A stretch of DNA of 64,000 bases from Streptomyces nojiriensis (GTDB lineage Bacteria; Actinomycetota; Actinomycetes; Streptomycetales; Streptomycetaceae): the NCBI RefSeq assembly GCF_017639205.1, contig NZ_CP071139.1, forward strand, positions 6,943,501 through 7,007,500, given 5' to 3'. The notes under the pieces are model-generated. The model was not told the origin of the DNA. It searched no databases and worked only from the letters and a program-made list of their open reading frames with translations. Both the position numbers and the translations under genes were made by a program. Below are positions 27,250 to 36,006 of this stretch, piece after piece (positions within the stretch are counted from its first letter, which is position 1; each line of letters starts with the position of its first letter).

Positions 27250-28146
27250 TCAGCTCTTCGCCAGCAGGCCGCGGCTGCGCAGCACCCACCGCTCGACCGG
27301 GCTGAAGATCAGCAGGTCGATGGCGATGCCGACCACCAGGATCAGGATGATCGCGAGGAACACGCCCGGCAGGTCGATGTTGTTGCGGCCGTTCTCCAGC
27401 AACTGGCCCAGGCCCAGGCCCAGGTCGGGCGAGGAGGCGATGATCTCGGCGGCCATCAGGGAGCGCCAGGAGAAGGCCCAGCCCTGCTTCAGACCGGCCA
27501 GGTAGCCGGGCAGCGCGGCCGGCATGACGATGTGCCGGGCCCCGGCCAGACCGGTGGCGCCCAGGGTGCGGCCGGCCCGCAGGTACAGCGGCGGGATCTG
27601 GTCGATGCCGGAGACGAGGCCGTTGGCGATGGACGGGACGGCGCCCAGCAGGATCACCGTGAACATCATCGCGTCGTTCAGGCCGAACCACAGGACGGCC
27701 GGCGGCACCCAGGCCACCGACGGCAGCGACTGCAGGCCCTGCAGGATCGGGCCGATCGCGGCGCGGACGAACTTCACCCGGGCGACGAGCAGGCCGAGCG
27801 GCGTACCGATGGCCAGGGCCAGCAGGAAGCCGAGCAGACCGCGGGAGACGCTGGTCCAGATGACCTCCAGCAGCGTGCCCTTGAGCCACATGTCGGACAG
27901 GCTGTTCCACACCGCGGACAGCGCGGGGAGCTTGGTCTCCTCGGTGACGTGCGTCGCGACGAGGACCTGCCAGACCAGGAGCACCAGGCTCACGGCCAGG
28001 ACCGGCGGGAAGACCTTCTTGACGAGGATCTCCCGGACCGGGGTGCGGTGGGTCTGGACCGCGTCGAGGGCGTCGAGGCCCGCCTCCAGGCCGGCCAGGT
28101 CGTCGGTCTTGCCCGTGGCCTTCGAAGTGATGTCAGTGCTGGCCAT
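27250..28146 (-). CDS. ABC transporter permease, sulfonate/nitrate/taurine type
   Basis: The 298-aa inner-membrane permease has about six helices and the EAA-like loop APFSWRSLMAAEIIAS-type region (read here as GWAFSWRSLMAAEIIASSPD). The SsuC/TauC-like start of the transport domain is FPPVLAVSLVLLVWQVLVA. The ATG at 28146 overlaps the ATPase gene by 14 bp; a GTG six codons upstream lacks a ribosome site. Together with the adjacent ATPase and binding protein it should import aliphatic sulfonates or a related sulfur compound, judged from the cys context. Confidence 0.9.
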   Translation of the reverse strand: MASTDITSKATGKTDDLAGLEAGLDALDAVQTHRTPVREILVKKVFPPVLAVSLVLLVWQVLVATHVTEETKLPALSAVWNSLSDMWLKGTLLEVIWTSVSRGLLGFLLALAIGTPLGLLVARVKFVRAAIGPILQGLQSLPSVAWVPPAVLWFGLNDAMMFTVILLGAVPSIANGLVSGIDQIPPLYLRAGRTLGATGLAGARHIVMPAALPGYLAGLKQGWAFSWRSLMAAEIIASSPDLGLGLGQLLENGRNNIDLPGVFLAIILILVVGIAIDLLIFSPVERWVLRSRGLLAKS

Positions 28147-28927
28147 GGCGGCGGATCTCCCCACGCAGGTGTTCAGTGATCTCCAGGGACAGTTCCGCTA
28201 CGTCCGCGTCCTCGATGCGGCGCGGCTGCGGGATGTCCACGGTCCATTCCTTCGCGACCCGGCCCGGCCGGGAGGAGAGCAGGACCACGCGCTGGGCGAG
28301 GCGGACGGCCTCGCGCACGTTGTGGGTGACGAAGAGGACGGACAGCCCCGTCTCGGCCCAGATGCGGGTGAGCTCGCCGTGCAGCACGTCCCGGGTGATC
28401 GCGTCGAGCGCGGCGAACGGCTCGTCCATCAGCAGCAGCCGGCTGTCCTGGGCGAGCGCCCGGGCCAGGGCCACGCGCTGGCGCATACCGCCGGACAGCT
28501 CGTGCACGCGCTTGCCGTACGAGCCGCCGAGGCGGACCAGCTCCAGCAGCCGCTCCGCCTCCGGGCGGCGCTCGGCCTTGGCCACCCCGCGCAGGCGCAG
28601 GGCGAGTTCGATGTTCTTGCCCGCGGTCAGCCACGGGAAGAGGGCGTGCTCCTGGAACATCAGCGCCGGACGGCCGCCGGGGGTCTCGATGGAACCCGCG
28701 GACGGCTTGTCCAGACCCGCGACCAGGTTCAGCAGCGTGGACTTTCCACACCCCGAGGCACCCAGGATGGTGACGAACTCGCCGGGAGCGACATCGAGGC
28801 TGATGTCGTCCAGGACGAGCTGCGATCCGGCCGGGCCGGAGAAGGACTTCGAGACGTGCTCGATGCGGGCGGCGTGCGTGCGCTCCGCGACGGAGCCCTC
28901 GGCAGCCTTGGCAAGCGTGGTGGCCAT
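28133..28927 (-). CDS. ABC transporter ATP-binding protein, SsuB/TauB type
   Basis: This 264-aa ATPase has Walker A GASGCGKST, Q-loop FQEHALFPW, signature LSGGMRQR, Walker B LLLMDEPFAALD and the switch His in FVTHN. The start is the ATG at 28927, set by AGGAGG exactly 8 nt upstream; a GTG three codons earlier would overlap that site. It is translationally coupled to the permease. It energises the sulfonate-type importer encoded by the three adjacent genes. Confidence 0.93.
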   Translation of the reverse strand: MATTLAKAAEGSVAERTHAARIEHVSKSFSGPAGSQLVLDDISLDVAPGEFVTILGASGCGKSTLLNLVAGLDKPSAGSIETPGGRPALMFQEHALFPWLTAGKNIELALRLRGVAKAERRPEAERLLELVRLGGSYGKRVHELSGGMRQRVALARALAQDSRLLLMDEPFAALDAITRDVLHGELTRIWAETGLSVLFVTHNVREAVRLAQRVVLLSSRPGRVAKEWTVDIPQPRRIEDADVAELSLEITEHLRGEIRRHGQH

Positions 28928-28961
28928 GGTCGTCACCTCCTGGGATTGCTGGATTGCGGGG

Positions 28962-30086
28962 TTACTTGGCGCCGAGGCCGGCGTCGGAGACCTCGGGCTT
29001 GCCTGCGGCCTTGAGCACCTTGTTGAGGAGCGTGAGGTCGTAGATGCCGGTGAGGTCGGGTTCCTCGATGAGCTTGGCCTTGACCGCCCATTCGGACTGG
29101 GTCTTGAGGGTGGCGGCCAGCGGGTCGTCGGTGATGGCGATGCCGGGCCAGGCGGGGTCGATGACCTTGGCGTCGAGGGGCTTGCCGCCTTCGGCCTCGA
29201 GGCGGGCGTTGGCGGAGGCCTTGGCCTTGTCCTGGTTGGCGTGGATCCACTCGTTGGTCTTGACGGTGCCGCGCAGGACGGCCTCGACGACGTCGGGGTG
29301 CTCCTTGAGGAACTTCTGCGACACGATGATGTTCGTGATCACGAACTTCTTGTCGGGCCACAGGCTGGTCTCGTCGAGGAGGACGGAGCCGCCGTCGGAG
29401 ACGAGCTTGGAGGCGGTGGGCTCGGGGACCCAGGCGCCGTCGATGGAGCCCTGCTTGAAGGCGTCGGGGGTGACCTTGTTGTCGGTGCGGACGACGGAGA
29501 CGTCGCCCTTGCCGGACTCGGGGTCGACCTTCCAGCCCTTCTCGGAGATCCAGTTGAGGAAGGCGACGTCCTGGGTGTTCCCCTTCTGGGGGGTGGCGAT
29601 CTTCTTGCCCTTGAGGTCGTCGAGGGTTTTGATCTTGTCCGGGTTGACGACGAGCTTGACGCCGCCGGAGGCGGATCCGGAGATGATCCGCAGGTTGGAG
29701 CCCTTGGACTTGACGTAGCCGTTGATGGACGGCGAGGGGCCGATGAAGCCGATGTCGAGAGAGCCGCCGTTGAGGGCTTCGATCTCGGACGGGCCGGCGT
29801 TGAAGGACTGCGGCTTGATCTTGGTGCCGTTCAGTTCCTTCTCGATCAGGCCTTCCTGGAGGCCGACCAGCGCGGTGGCGTGCGTCAGGTTCGGGAAGTA
29901 CCCGATCCGGACCTCGGAGGCGGAGAGCTTCTTGCCCGCATCCGCCGCGTCGGCGGCCTTCGGCTCGTCCTTCTTCGCCTCGGAGCCGTAGCCGCAGGAA
30001 GCGAGCGCACCGATCAGGAGCGGCAGGGCGGCGGCGGCGACGATGCCGCGGCGGAGGGCGGTGCGGGTGCTGGCGGTGGCAGGCAC
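28962..30086 (-). CDS. ABC transporter substrate-binding lipoprotein, sulfonate type
   Basis: The 374-aa precursor has a twin-arginine-poor but basic N-terminus, a hydrophobic stretch and the lipobox LASC (about residues 28-31), so it is anchored to the outer face of the membrane. The mature part shows the SsuA/TauA/NrtA-type fold: VRIGYFPNLTHATALVGLQEG, GPSEIEALNGGSLDIGFIGPSP, KIATPQKGNTQDVAFLNW and DGAWVPEPTASKLV. The GTG start has AGAGGAAG 8 nt upstream. A 17-bp perfect dyad 23 bp upstream (30109-30125) may control this sub-operon. Exact ligand unknown. Confidence 0.9.
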   Translation of the reverse strand: MPATASTRTALRRGIVAAAALPLLIGALASCGYGSEAKKDEPKAADAADAGKKLSASEVRIGYFPNLTHATALVGLQEGLIEKELNGTKIKPQSFNAGPSEIEALNGGSLDIGFIGPSPSINGYVKSKGSNLRIISGSASGGVKLVVNPDKIKTLDDLKGKKIATPQKGNTQDVAFLNWISEKGWKVDPESGKGDVSVVRTDNKVTPDAFKQGSIDGAWVPEPTASKLVSDGGSVLLDETSLWPDKKFVITNIIVSQKFLKEHPDVVEAVLRGTVKTNEWIHANQDKAKASANARLEAEGGKPLDAKVIDPAWPGIAITDDPLAATLKTQSEWAVKAKLIEEPDLTGIYDLTLLNKVLKAAGKPEVSDAGLGAK

Positions 30087-30108
30087 GGGAGGACTTCCTC
30101 TCGTGACG

Positions 30109-30125
30109 GCGTCATCTCATGACGC
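30109..30125. promoter_or_regulatory. 17-bp perfect dyad upstream of the sulfonate importer
   Basis: GCGTCAT-CTC-ATGACGC is a perfect 7+3+7 inverted repeat, 23-39 bp before the substrate-binding protein start. The surrounding 223-bp gap (30087-30309) after cysN otherwise holds nothing I can support. It could be an operator for a sulfur regulator; no -10/-35 pair is clear. Confidence 0.45.
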
Positions 30126-30309
30126 GCGTCTTCGTCTGTGGAGCAAGGGCGGATACGGCCGGTGGGGGGTATGGGCGCGGAGGCGTGATGCCGGCGGCAA
30201 TTCGGTCATCGCGCACATCGCGCCACCCCTCCCTGGCCGCTGCCGAGAGCGCCGCTGCCTACGCGGCCGCCCTCCTTCGCGAAGCTGGAGAAGACATCGG
30301 GGAGCATGG

Positions 30310-31659
30310 CTAGAAGTCCCAGCCTTCCTCGTCGGCCTGAACGGTCGTCTCGGCCTTGGAGGCGAAGGACTCGCCCGCCATGCCGGCCGCCAGCGTCGTG
30401 CCGTCGGCCGGGTCGATCAGCAGGAAGGACCCGGTGCGGCGCGAATCGGCGTACGCGTCGAGCGCGAGCGGCTCGGCGGTACGGACCACGACACGGCCGA
30501 TGTCGTTGGCCACCAGCTGCCCGGGGTTCGGGTGCTGGGACAGGTCGTCCAGGGTCAGCCGCGAGGGGATCTCCTTGACGATCGCCTTGACCGTGCGCGT
30601 CGTGTGCTTGATCAGCACCCGGGCGCCGACGGCCAGCGGCTGGTCGGCCACGTGGCAGACCGTCGCCTCGACGTCCTGCGTGGTGGCCGGCGCGTTCGCG
30701 GACGGCGCGATCAGGTCGCCGCGCGAGATGTCGATGTCGTCCTTCAGCCGCAGCGTCACCGACTGCGGGGCCCAGGCGATGTCCACGCTCTCGCCGAGCG
30801 CGTCGATGCCCTCGATGACCGAGGTCCGGCCGGAGGGCAGGACGGTCACGGCCTCGCCGACGCGCAGCACGCCGGAGGCGATCTGGCCCGCGTAGCCGCG
30901 GTAGTCGGGGTGCTCGGCGGACTGCGGACGGATCACGTACTGCACCGGGAACCGCGCCGGGCAGGCCGTGAGGTCGTGGCTGACCGGGACGGTCTCCAGG
31001 TGCTCCAGCACGGTCGGTCCGCCGTACCAGTCCATGTTGGCGGACGCGTCCACGACGTTGTCACCGGCCAGGGCCGAGATCGGGATCGCGGTGATCTCCG
31101 GGACGCCCAGGTCGGAGGCGTACGCGGTGAACTCCTCGGCGATGGCCGCGAAGACCGACTCCTGGTAGCCCACCAGGTCCATCTTGTTGACGGCCAGGAC
31201 CACGTGCGGGACGCGCAGCAGCGCGGCCACGGCCGCGTGCCGGCGGGTCTGCTCGATGACCCCGTTGCGGGCGTCGACGAGGACCACGGCCAAGTCGGCG
31301 GTGGAGGCGCCGGTGACCATGTTCCGGGTGTACTGCACGTGCCCGGGGGTGTCCGCGAGGATGAACCGGCGGCGCGCGGTGGCGAAGTAGCGGTACGCGA
31401 CGTCGATGGTGATGCCCTGCTCCCGCTCGGCCCGCAGGCCGTCGGTCAGCAGCGCGAGGTCGGGGGCGTCCTGGCCGCGCTGGGCGGAGACGGCCTCGAC
31501 GGCCTCCATCTGGTCGGTCAGGACCGACTTGGAGTCGTGCAGCAGGCGGCCCACCAGGGTCGACTTGCCGTCGTCGACGGAACCGGCGGTCGCGAAGCGC
31601 AGCAGGGTGGTCGCTGCGAAGTCGGCCAAATTGGCGACCTGATCGGTGGTGCTGGTCAT
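30310..31659 (-). CDS. cysN: Sulfate adenylyltransferase subunit 1 (CysN)
   Basis: This 449-aa GTPase subunit drives APS synthesis by CysD. The EF-Tu-like G motifs are present: GSVDDGKSTLVGRLLHDSK (P-loop, about residues 26-44), GITIDVAYRYF (switch I), DTPGHVQYTRNM (switch II) and NKMDLVGYQ. Two beta-barrel domains follow. No APS kinase domain is fused, consistent with the separate cysC. It starts 2 bp after cysD in the cys operon. Confidence 0.97.
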   Translation of the reverse strand: MTSTTDQVANLADFAATTLLRFATAGSVDDGKSTLVGRLLHDSKSVLTDQMEAVEAVSAQRGQDAPDLALLTDGLRAEREQGITIDVAYRYFATARRRFILADTPGHVQYTRNMVTGASTADLAVVLVDARNGVIEQTRRHAAVAALLRVPHVVLAVNKMDLVGYQESVFAAIAEEFTAYASDLGVPEITAIPISALAGDNVVDASANMDWYGGPTVLEHLETVPVSHDLTACPARFPVQYVIRPQSAEHPDYRGYAGQIASGVLRVGEAVTVLPSGRTSVIEGIDALGESVDIAWAPQSVTLRLKDDIDISRGDLIAPSANAPATTQDVEATVCHVADQPLAVGARVLIKHTTRTVKAIVKEIPSRLTLDDLSQHPNPGQLVANDIGRVVVRTAEPLALDAYADSRRTGSFLLIDPADGTTLAAGMAGESFASKAETTVQADEEGWDF

Positions 31660-31661
31660 GT

Positions 31662-32600
31662 CTAGAAGTACCCTTCGCGCTTGCGGTCTTCCATCGCGGC
31701 CTCGGACATCTTGTCGTCGGCGCGGGTCGCGCCCCGTTCGGTGAGGCGGGAGACGGCGATCTCGGCGATCACGGCGTCCAGCGTGACGGCGTCGGAGTCG
31801 ACGGCGCCGGTGCAGGACATGTCACCGACGGTCCGGTAGCGGATGAGACGCGTCTCGGGCGTCTCGCTCTCCTTCGGGCCGCCCCACTCGCCGGCCGTCA
31901 GCCACATGCCGTTGCGCAGGAACACCTCGCGCTCGTGGGCGAAGTAGATCTCCGGCAGCTCGATGCCCTCGCGGGCGATGTACTGCCACACGTCCAGCTC
32001 GGTCCAGTTCGAGAGCGGGAAGACGCGCACGTGCTCGCCGGGGGCGTGGCGGCCGTTGTAGAGCTGCCACAGCTCGGGGCGCTGGCGGCGCGGGTCCCAC
32101 TGGGAGAACTCGTCGCGGAGGCTGAAGACGCGCTCCTTGGCGCGGGCCTTCTCCTCGTCGCGGCGGCCGCCGCCGAAGACGGCGTCGAACTTCAGGCTCT
32201 GGATCGCCTCGGTCAGCGGCACGGTCTGCAGCGGGTTGCGGGTGCCGTCCGGGCGCTCGCGCAGCTTGCCGGCGTCGATGTACTCCTGGACGGAGGCCAC
32301 GTGAAGGCGCAGGCCGTGCTTCTCGACCGTACGGTCGCGGTACTCCAGCACCTCGGGGAAGTTGTGGCCCGTGTCGACGTGCAGCAGCGTGAACGGCACC
32401 GGCGCCGGCGCGAACGCCTTCAGCGCCAGGTGCAGCATGACGATGGAGTCCTTGCCGCCGGAGAACAGGATCACCGGCTTCTCGAACTCGCCCGCCACCT
32501 CGCGGAAGATGTGCACGGCCTCGGACTCGAGGGCGTCGAGGTGCGACAGCGCGTAGGGCGCATCCGTCTCGTCGTGGACGTGTGCGACGGTCGTCGTCAT
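31662..32600 (-). CDS. cysD: Sulfate adenylyltransferase subunit 2 (CysD)
   Basis: The 312-aa ATP-sulfurylase subunit adenylates sulfate. It has the PP-loop FSGGKDSIVMLHLA (about residues 45-58), LLHVDTGHNFPEVLEYRD, the FGGGRRDEEKARAKERVFS nucleotide-binding stretch and LSNWTELDVWQYIA. The C-terminus KREGYF is family-typical. The ATG overlaps the cysC stop (ATGA). It forms the heterodimer with CysN encoded immediately downstream. Confidence 0.97.
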   Translation of the reverse strand: MTTTVAHVHDETDAPYALSHLDALESEAVHIFREVAGEFEKPVILFSGGKDSIVMLHLALKAFAPAPVPFTLLHVDTGHNFPEVLEYRDRTVEKHGLRLHVASVQEYIDAGKLRERPDGTRNPLQTVPLTEAIQSLKFDAVFGGGRRDEEKARAKERVFSLRDEFSQWDPRRQRPELWQLYNGRHAPGEHVRVFPLSNWTELDVWQYIAREGIELPEIYFAHEREVFLRNGMWLTAGEWGGPKESETPETRLIRYRTVGDMSCTGAVDSDAVTLDAVIAEIAVSRLTERGATRADDKMSEAAMEDRKREGYF

Positions 32601-33181
32601 GCCAGACCCCTCTCGGTGAGCAGCGCGTGCAGGGCCGAAGCCGACTCCTGCACGGTCTGCGTGTGCGACTCGATACGCAGGTCCGGGGAGTCCGGCGCCT
32701 CGTACGGGTCGTCGACCCCGGTCAGACCGGAGATCTCGCCCGCCGCCTGCTTGGCGTACAGGCCCTTGACGTCACGCTCCGAGCAGACCTCGACCGGGGT
32801 GGCCACGTGGACCTCCAGGTACGAGGTGCCCTCGGCGGCGTGCCGCTTGCGGACGGCCTCACGGCTGTCCGCGAACGGTGCGATCACCGGCACCAGCGCC
32901 TTGACCCCGTTGCTCGCGAGGAGCTCGGCGACGAAGCCGATCCGCTGCACGTTGGTGTGCCGGTCCTCGCGGGTGAAACCCAGGCCCGCGGAGAGGAACT
33001 CGCGGATCTCGTCCCCGTCCAGCACCTCCACGCGGTGGCCCTCGGCGCGCAGCCGCTCGGCCAGCGCGTAGGCGATCGTGGTCTTGCCCGCGCTCGGGAG
33101 CCCGGTCAGCCACACGGTGGCGCCCTGGTCGCTCACGCTCATCTGCTCTGTCTCCGTAAGTTCTTCGCCGGTCGTCGTCAT
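32597..33181 (-). CDS. cysC: Adenylylsulfate kinase (CysC)
   Basis: This APS kinase makes PAPS from APS and ATP. Motifs: P-loop WLTGLPSAGKTTIAYAL, DGDEIREFLSAGLGF, REDRHTNVQRIGFVA and the lid VKGLYAKQAAGEISGLTGVD. The start is taken at the ATG at 33181, which shares one base with the cysH stop (TGATG), giving 194 aa. The ATG at 33142 (181 aa, nearer the usual length) has GGAG about 9 nt upstream and is a real alternative. It lies inside the tightly coupled cys operon. Confidence 0.94.
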   Translation of the reverse strand: MTTTGEELTETEQMSVSDQGATVWLTGLPSAGKTTIAYALAERLRAEGHRVEVLDGDEIREFLSAGLGFTREDRHTNVQRIGFVAELLASNGVKALVPVIAPFADSREAVRKRHAAEGTSYLEVHVATPVEVCSERDVKGLYAKQAAGEISGLTGVDDPYEAPDSPDLRIESHTQTVQESASALHALLTERGLA

Positions 33182-33894
33182 CAGCCGTGCAGTCCGCACT
33201 CGGTCTTGCCACGCCCGGCCCACCGGCCGGCCCGCGCGTCCTCGCCCTCGGCGACGCGCCGGGTGCAGGGGGCGCAGCCGACGGAGGCGTATCCGTCCAT
33301 CAGCAACGGGTTGGTGAGTACGCCGTGCTCGGCGACGTACGCGTCCACGTCGTCCTGCGTCCAGCGCGCGATCGGCGAGACCTTGACCTTCTGCCGCTTC
33401 TCGTCCCAGCCGACCACCGGGGTGTTGGCCCGGGTCGGGGACTCGTCGCGGCGCAGGCCCGTCGCCCACGCGGTGTACGCCGTCAGGCCCTCTTCCAGCG
33501 GCTTGACCTTGCGCAGCGCGCAGCACAGGTCGGGGTCCCGGTCGTGCAGCTTCGGCCCGTACTCGGCGTCCTGCTCGGCGACGCTCTGACGCGGGGTCAG
33601 CGTGATGACGTTGACGTCCATCACGGCCTCGACCGCGTCACGGGTGCCGATGGTCTCCTCGAAGTGGTAGCCCGTGTCGAGGAAGACCACGTCCACACCG
33701 GGCAGGACCCGCGAGGCCAGGTGGGCGACGACCGCGTCCTCCATGGAGGAGGTCACGGCGAACTCCTTGCCGAAGGTGTCGACCGCCCAGCGCAGGATGT
33801 CCGGCGCGGAGGCGTCCTCCAGGTCCCGGCCCGCCTGCTCGGCCAGCGCCTTGAGTTCCCCGGCCGTGAGACGCACGTCTTGAGTGGTGGTCAT
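33181..33894 (-). CDS. cysH: APS/PAPS reductase (CysH)
   Basis: The 237-aa reductase turns activated sulfate into sulfite using thioredoxin. It has the paired cysteines of the [4Fe-4S] type, CCALRKVKPLEEGL and CAPCTRR, plus the substrate-binding AVTSSMEDAVVAHLA and VFLDTGYHFEET. It ends in KTECGLHG with the redox-active Cys. The four-cysteine signature indicates APS as the preferred substrate, even though cysC is in the same operon. GGGAGGGG precedes the ATG. The start overlaps the zinc-ribbon gene stop (ATGA). Confidence 0.95.
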   Translation of the reverse strand: MTTTQDVRLTAGELKALAEQAGRDLEDASAPDILRWAVDTFGKEFAVTSSMEDAVVAHLASRVLPGVDVVFLDTGYHFEETIGTRDAVEAVMDVNVITLTPRQSVAEQDAEYGPKLHDRDPDLCCALRKVKPLEEGLTAYTAWATGLRRDESPTRANTPVVGWDEKRQKVKVSPIARWTQDDVDAYVAEHGVLTNPLLMDGYASVGCAPCTRRVAEGEDARAGRWAGRGKTECGLHG

Positions 33895-34088
33895 ATCCCG
33901 TCCCCTCCCGCTGATCCCGCTGATCCCGCTGAATCCGACTGAACGCCCCGGGCCAGCAGCCCGAGGTACTTCAGCTGGAAGGCCCGGTTGCAGGCCCTGC
34001 ATTCCCACGCGCCGTGGCCCGTTTCGTTGGGAAACAGGTCCTCGTCGCCGCAGTAGGGGCAGTAGAAGGGTGCGGCGCGCTCGCTCAC
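33891..34088 (-). CDS. Small zinc-ribbon protein in the cys operon
   Basis: This 65-aa protein overlaps cysI at its GTG (GTGA) and cysH at its stop (ATGA), so it is clearly a translated part of the operon. It has FYCPYCGDEDLFPNETG and WECRACNRAFQLKYLGL, i.e. two CxxC pairs about 17 residues apart, forming a rubredoxin-like zinc or iron ribbon. A Ser/Ala/Gly tail (QSDSAGSAGSAGG) follows. Its position between sulfite reductase and APS reductase suggests an electron-transfer or assembly role, but no function is established that I know of. Confidence 0.85.
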   Translation of the reverse strand: MSERAAPFYCPYCGDEDLFPNETGHGAWECRACNRAFQLKYLGLLARGVQSDSAGSAGSAGGDGI

Positions 34089-35791
34089 GAGAGGCTCTTC
34101 TCGTCCGCGCGGGCGACCCACGCCGCGAAGCGCTCGCCGTCCTCGCGCTGCTCCTCGTAGTGCTTGACGACCCGCTCGACGTAGTCGGGCAGACCGGCCG
34201 AGGTGACCTTGAGGCCGCGGACCTTGCGGCCGAAGCCGGCCTCCAGGCCGAGGGCGCCGCCGAGGTGGACCTGGTAGCCCTCCACCTGGTTGCCGTCGTC
34301 GTCCAGGACCAGCTGGCCCTTGAGACCGATGTCCGCCACCTGGATACGGGCGCAGGCGTTCGGGCAGCCGTTGATGTTGATGGTGAGCGGCTCGGCGAAG
34401 TCCGGCAGGCGGCGCTCCAGCTCGTCGATCAGCGAGGCGCCGCGCGCCTTGGTCTCGACGATGGCCAGCTTGCAGAACTCGATGCCGGTGCAGGCCATCG
34501 TGCCGCGGCGGAACGGGGACGGCTTGACCCGCAGGTCCAGCGCCTCCAGTGCCCCGACGACCGAGTCGACCTGGTCGGCCTCGATGTCGAGCACGATCAT
34601 CTTCTGCTCGGCGGTGGTGCGCAGGCGGCCGGAGCCGTGCTGCCGGGCCACGTCCGCGATCTTGGTCAGGGTGGCGCCGTCCACGCGGCCCACGCGGGGC
34701 GCGAAGCCGACGTAGAACTTGCCGTCCTTCTGCTGGTGGACGCCCACGTGGTCGCGCCACTGGCCGCTCGGCTGCGCGGGCGCGGGGCCGTCGGTCAGCT
34801 TGCGCTTCAGGTACTCGTCCTCCAGGACCTGGCGGAACTTGGCCGGGCCCCAGTCGGCGACGAGGAACTTCAGGCGGGCGCGGTTGCGCAGCCGGCGGTA
34901 GCCGTAGTCGCGGAAGATCGAGATGACGCCCTCGTAGACGTCCGGGACCTCGTCGAGCGAGACCCAGGTGCCCAGGCGCACACCCAGCTTGGGGTTGGTG
35001 GACAGGCCGCCGCCGACCCAGACGTCGAAGCCGGGGCCGTGCTCGGGGTGCTCCACGCCCACGAACGCGATGTCGTTGATCTCGTGCGCCACGTCGAGCA
35101 GGGGCGAGCCGGAGATCGCGGACTTGAACTTGCGGGGCAGGTTGGAGAAGTCCTTGTTGCCGACGATGCGGCGGTAGATCTCGTCGATGGCGGGGGTGCC
35201 GTCGATGATCTCGTCCTGGGCGATGCCGGCGACGGGCGAACCGAGGATGACGCGGGGCGTGTCACCGCAGGCCTCGGTGGTGGACAGGCCCACGGCCTCC
35301 AGCCGGCGCCAGATCTCCGGGACGTCCTCGATCCGGATCCAGTGGTACTGCACGTTCTGGCGGTCGGTGAGGTCGGCGGTGCCGCGCGCGAACTCCTCGG
35401 AGATCTCGCCGATCACGCGGAGCTGCTCGGTGGTCAGCCGGCCGCCGTCGATGCGGACGCGCAGCATGAAGTACTCGTCGTCCAGCTCCTCCGGCTCCAG
35501 GATCGCGGTCTTGCCGCCGTCGATCCCGGGCTTGCGCTGGGTGTACAGGCCCCACCAGCGCATACGGCCGCGCAGGTCGTTGGGGTCGATCGAGTCGAAG
35601 CCGCGCTTGGAGTAGATCGTCTCAATGCGTGTCCGCACGTTGAGACCGTCGTCGTCCTTCTTGAACTGCTCGTTGCCGTTGAGGGGCGTGTGGTGTCCGA
35701 CGGCCCACTGGCCCTCGCCGCGGTGACGGCCGGTCTTGCGGCGCGCGGCGGCTGCGGGTGCGGCTGCGGGCGTTTCGGGGGTGGCGGCCAT
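34085..35791 (-). CDS. cysI: Ferredoxin-type nitrite/sulfite reductase (CysI/SirA)
   Basis: The 568-aa siroheme-[4Fe-4S] enzyme reduces sulfite to sulfide with six electrons. The cluster/siroheme cysteines are C434 and C440 in ACTGIEFCKLA, and C476 and C480 in NGCPNACAR. The two ferredoxin-like and two catalytic repeats of the family are recognisable (for example GRLTTEQLRVIGEIS, TDRQNVQYHWIRIEDV). The first 20 residues are Ala/Pro-rich. The ATG has AAGGA about 9 nt upstream. It heads the cys operon, 215 bp behind a cysteine-bearing leader peptide. Confidence 0.95.
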   Translation of the reverse strand: MAATPETPAAAPAAAARRKTGRHRGEGQWAVGHHTPLNGNEQFKKDDDGLNVRTRIETIYSKRGFDSIDPNDLRGRMRWWGLYTQRKPGIDGGKTAILEPEELDDEYFMLRVRIDGGRLTTEQLRVIGEISEEFARGTADLTDRQNVQYHWIRIEDVPEIWRRLEAVGLSTTEACGDTPRVILGSPVAGIAQDEIIDGTPAIDEIYRRIVGNKDFSNLPRKFKSAISGSPLLDVAHEINDIAFVGVEHPEHGPGFDVWVGGGLSTNPKLGVRLGTWVSLDEVPDVYEGVISIFRDYGYRRLRNRARLKFLVADWGPAKFRQVLEDEYLKRKLTDGPAPAQPSGQWRDHVGVHQQKDGKFYVGFAPRVGRVDGATLTKIADVARQHGSGRLRTTAEQKMIVLDIEADQVDSVVGALEALDLRVKPSPFRRGTMACTGIEFCKLAIVETKARGASLIDELERRLPDFAEPLTININGCPNACARIQVADIGLKGQLVLDDDGNQVEGYQVHLGGALGLEAGFGRKVRGLKVTSAGLPDYVERVVKHYEEQREDGERFAAWVARADEKSLS

Positions 35792-36006
35792 GGCGGTACG
35801 TCCTTCTTCGGCGGCTCGAGGCAAGGGCAGGGGGAGGCGGCGGCGCTCCCCTGCGGGCTCGGCGGCTCCGAGCGGGTGTGGCTGATTCCCGCTCCGCGCC
35901 GGGGTTGCCGGCGGGCAGGGCGGTACTACGGCCTCAGGGGGCTAGCGGGTGATCGGCGCGTCCGCGGCGGCGGGGACGACGGCGATGTGCGGCGTGGCTG
36001 GTTCCG
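35792..36006 (-). promoter_or_regulatory. cysI leader region after the leader peptide
   Basis: These 215 nt of untranslated leader lie between the leader-peptide stop and cysI. They are extremely G/C-rich and contain short stems, for example GCTCGG/CCGAGC around 35858-35873. They could form alternative structures controlling ribosome access to cysI depending on leader translation. I cannot fold it here, so the mechanism is unproven. Confidence 0.4.

Noticed and set aside
30117..30218. 33-codon minus-strand ORF (starts Met-Cys-Ala-Met) before the sulfonate binding protein
   Set aside because: It lacks the RRHVDL/SAIC pattern of the cys leader peptide, and the rest is Pro/Arg-rich like random sequence. 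The Cys at position 2 alone is not enough.
30119..30313. 64-codon plus-strand ORF between cysN and the binding-protein gene
   Set aside because: No ribosome site, no recognisable family, and it overlaps the end of cysN antisense.
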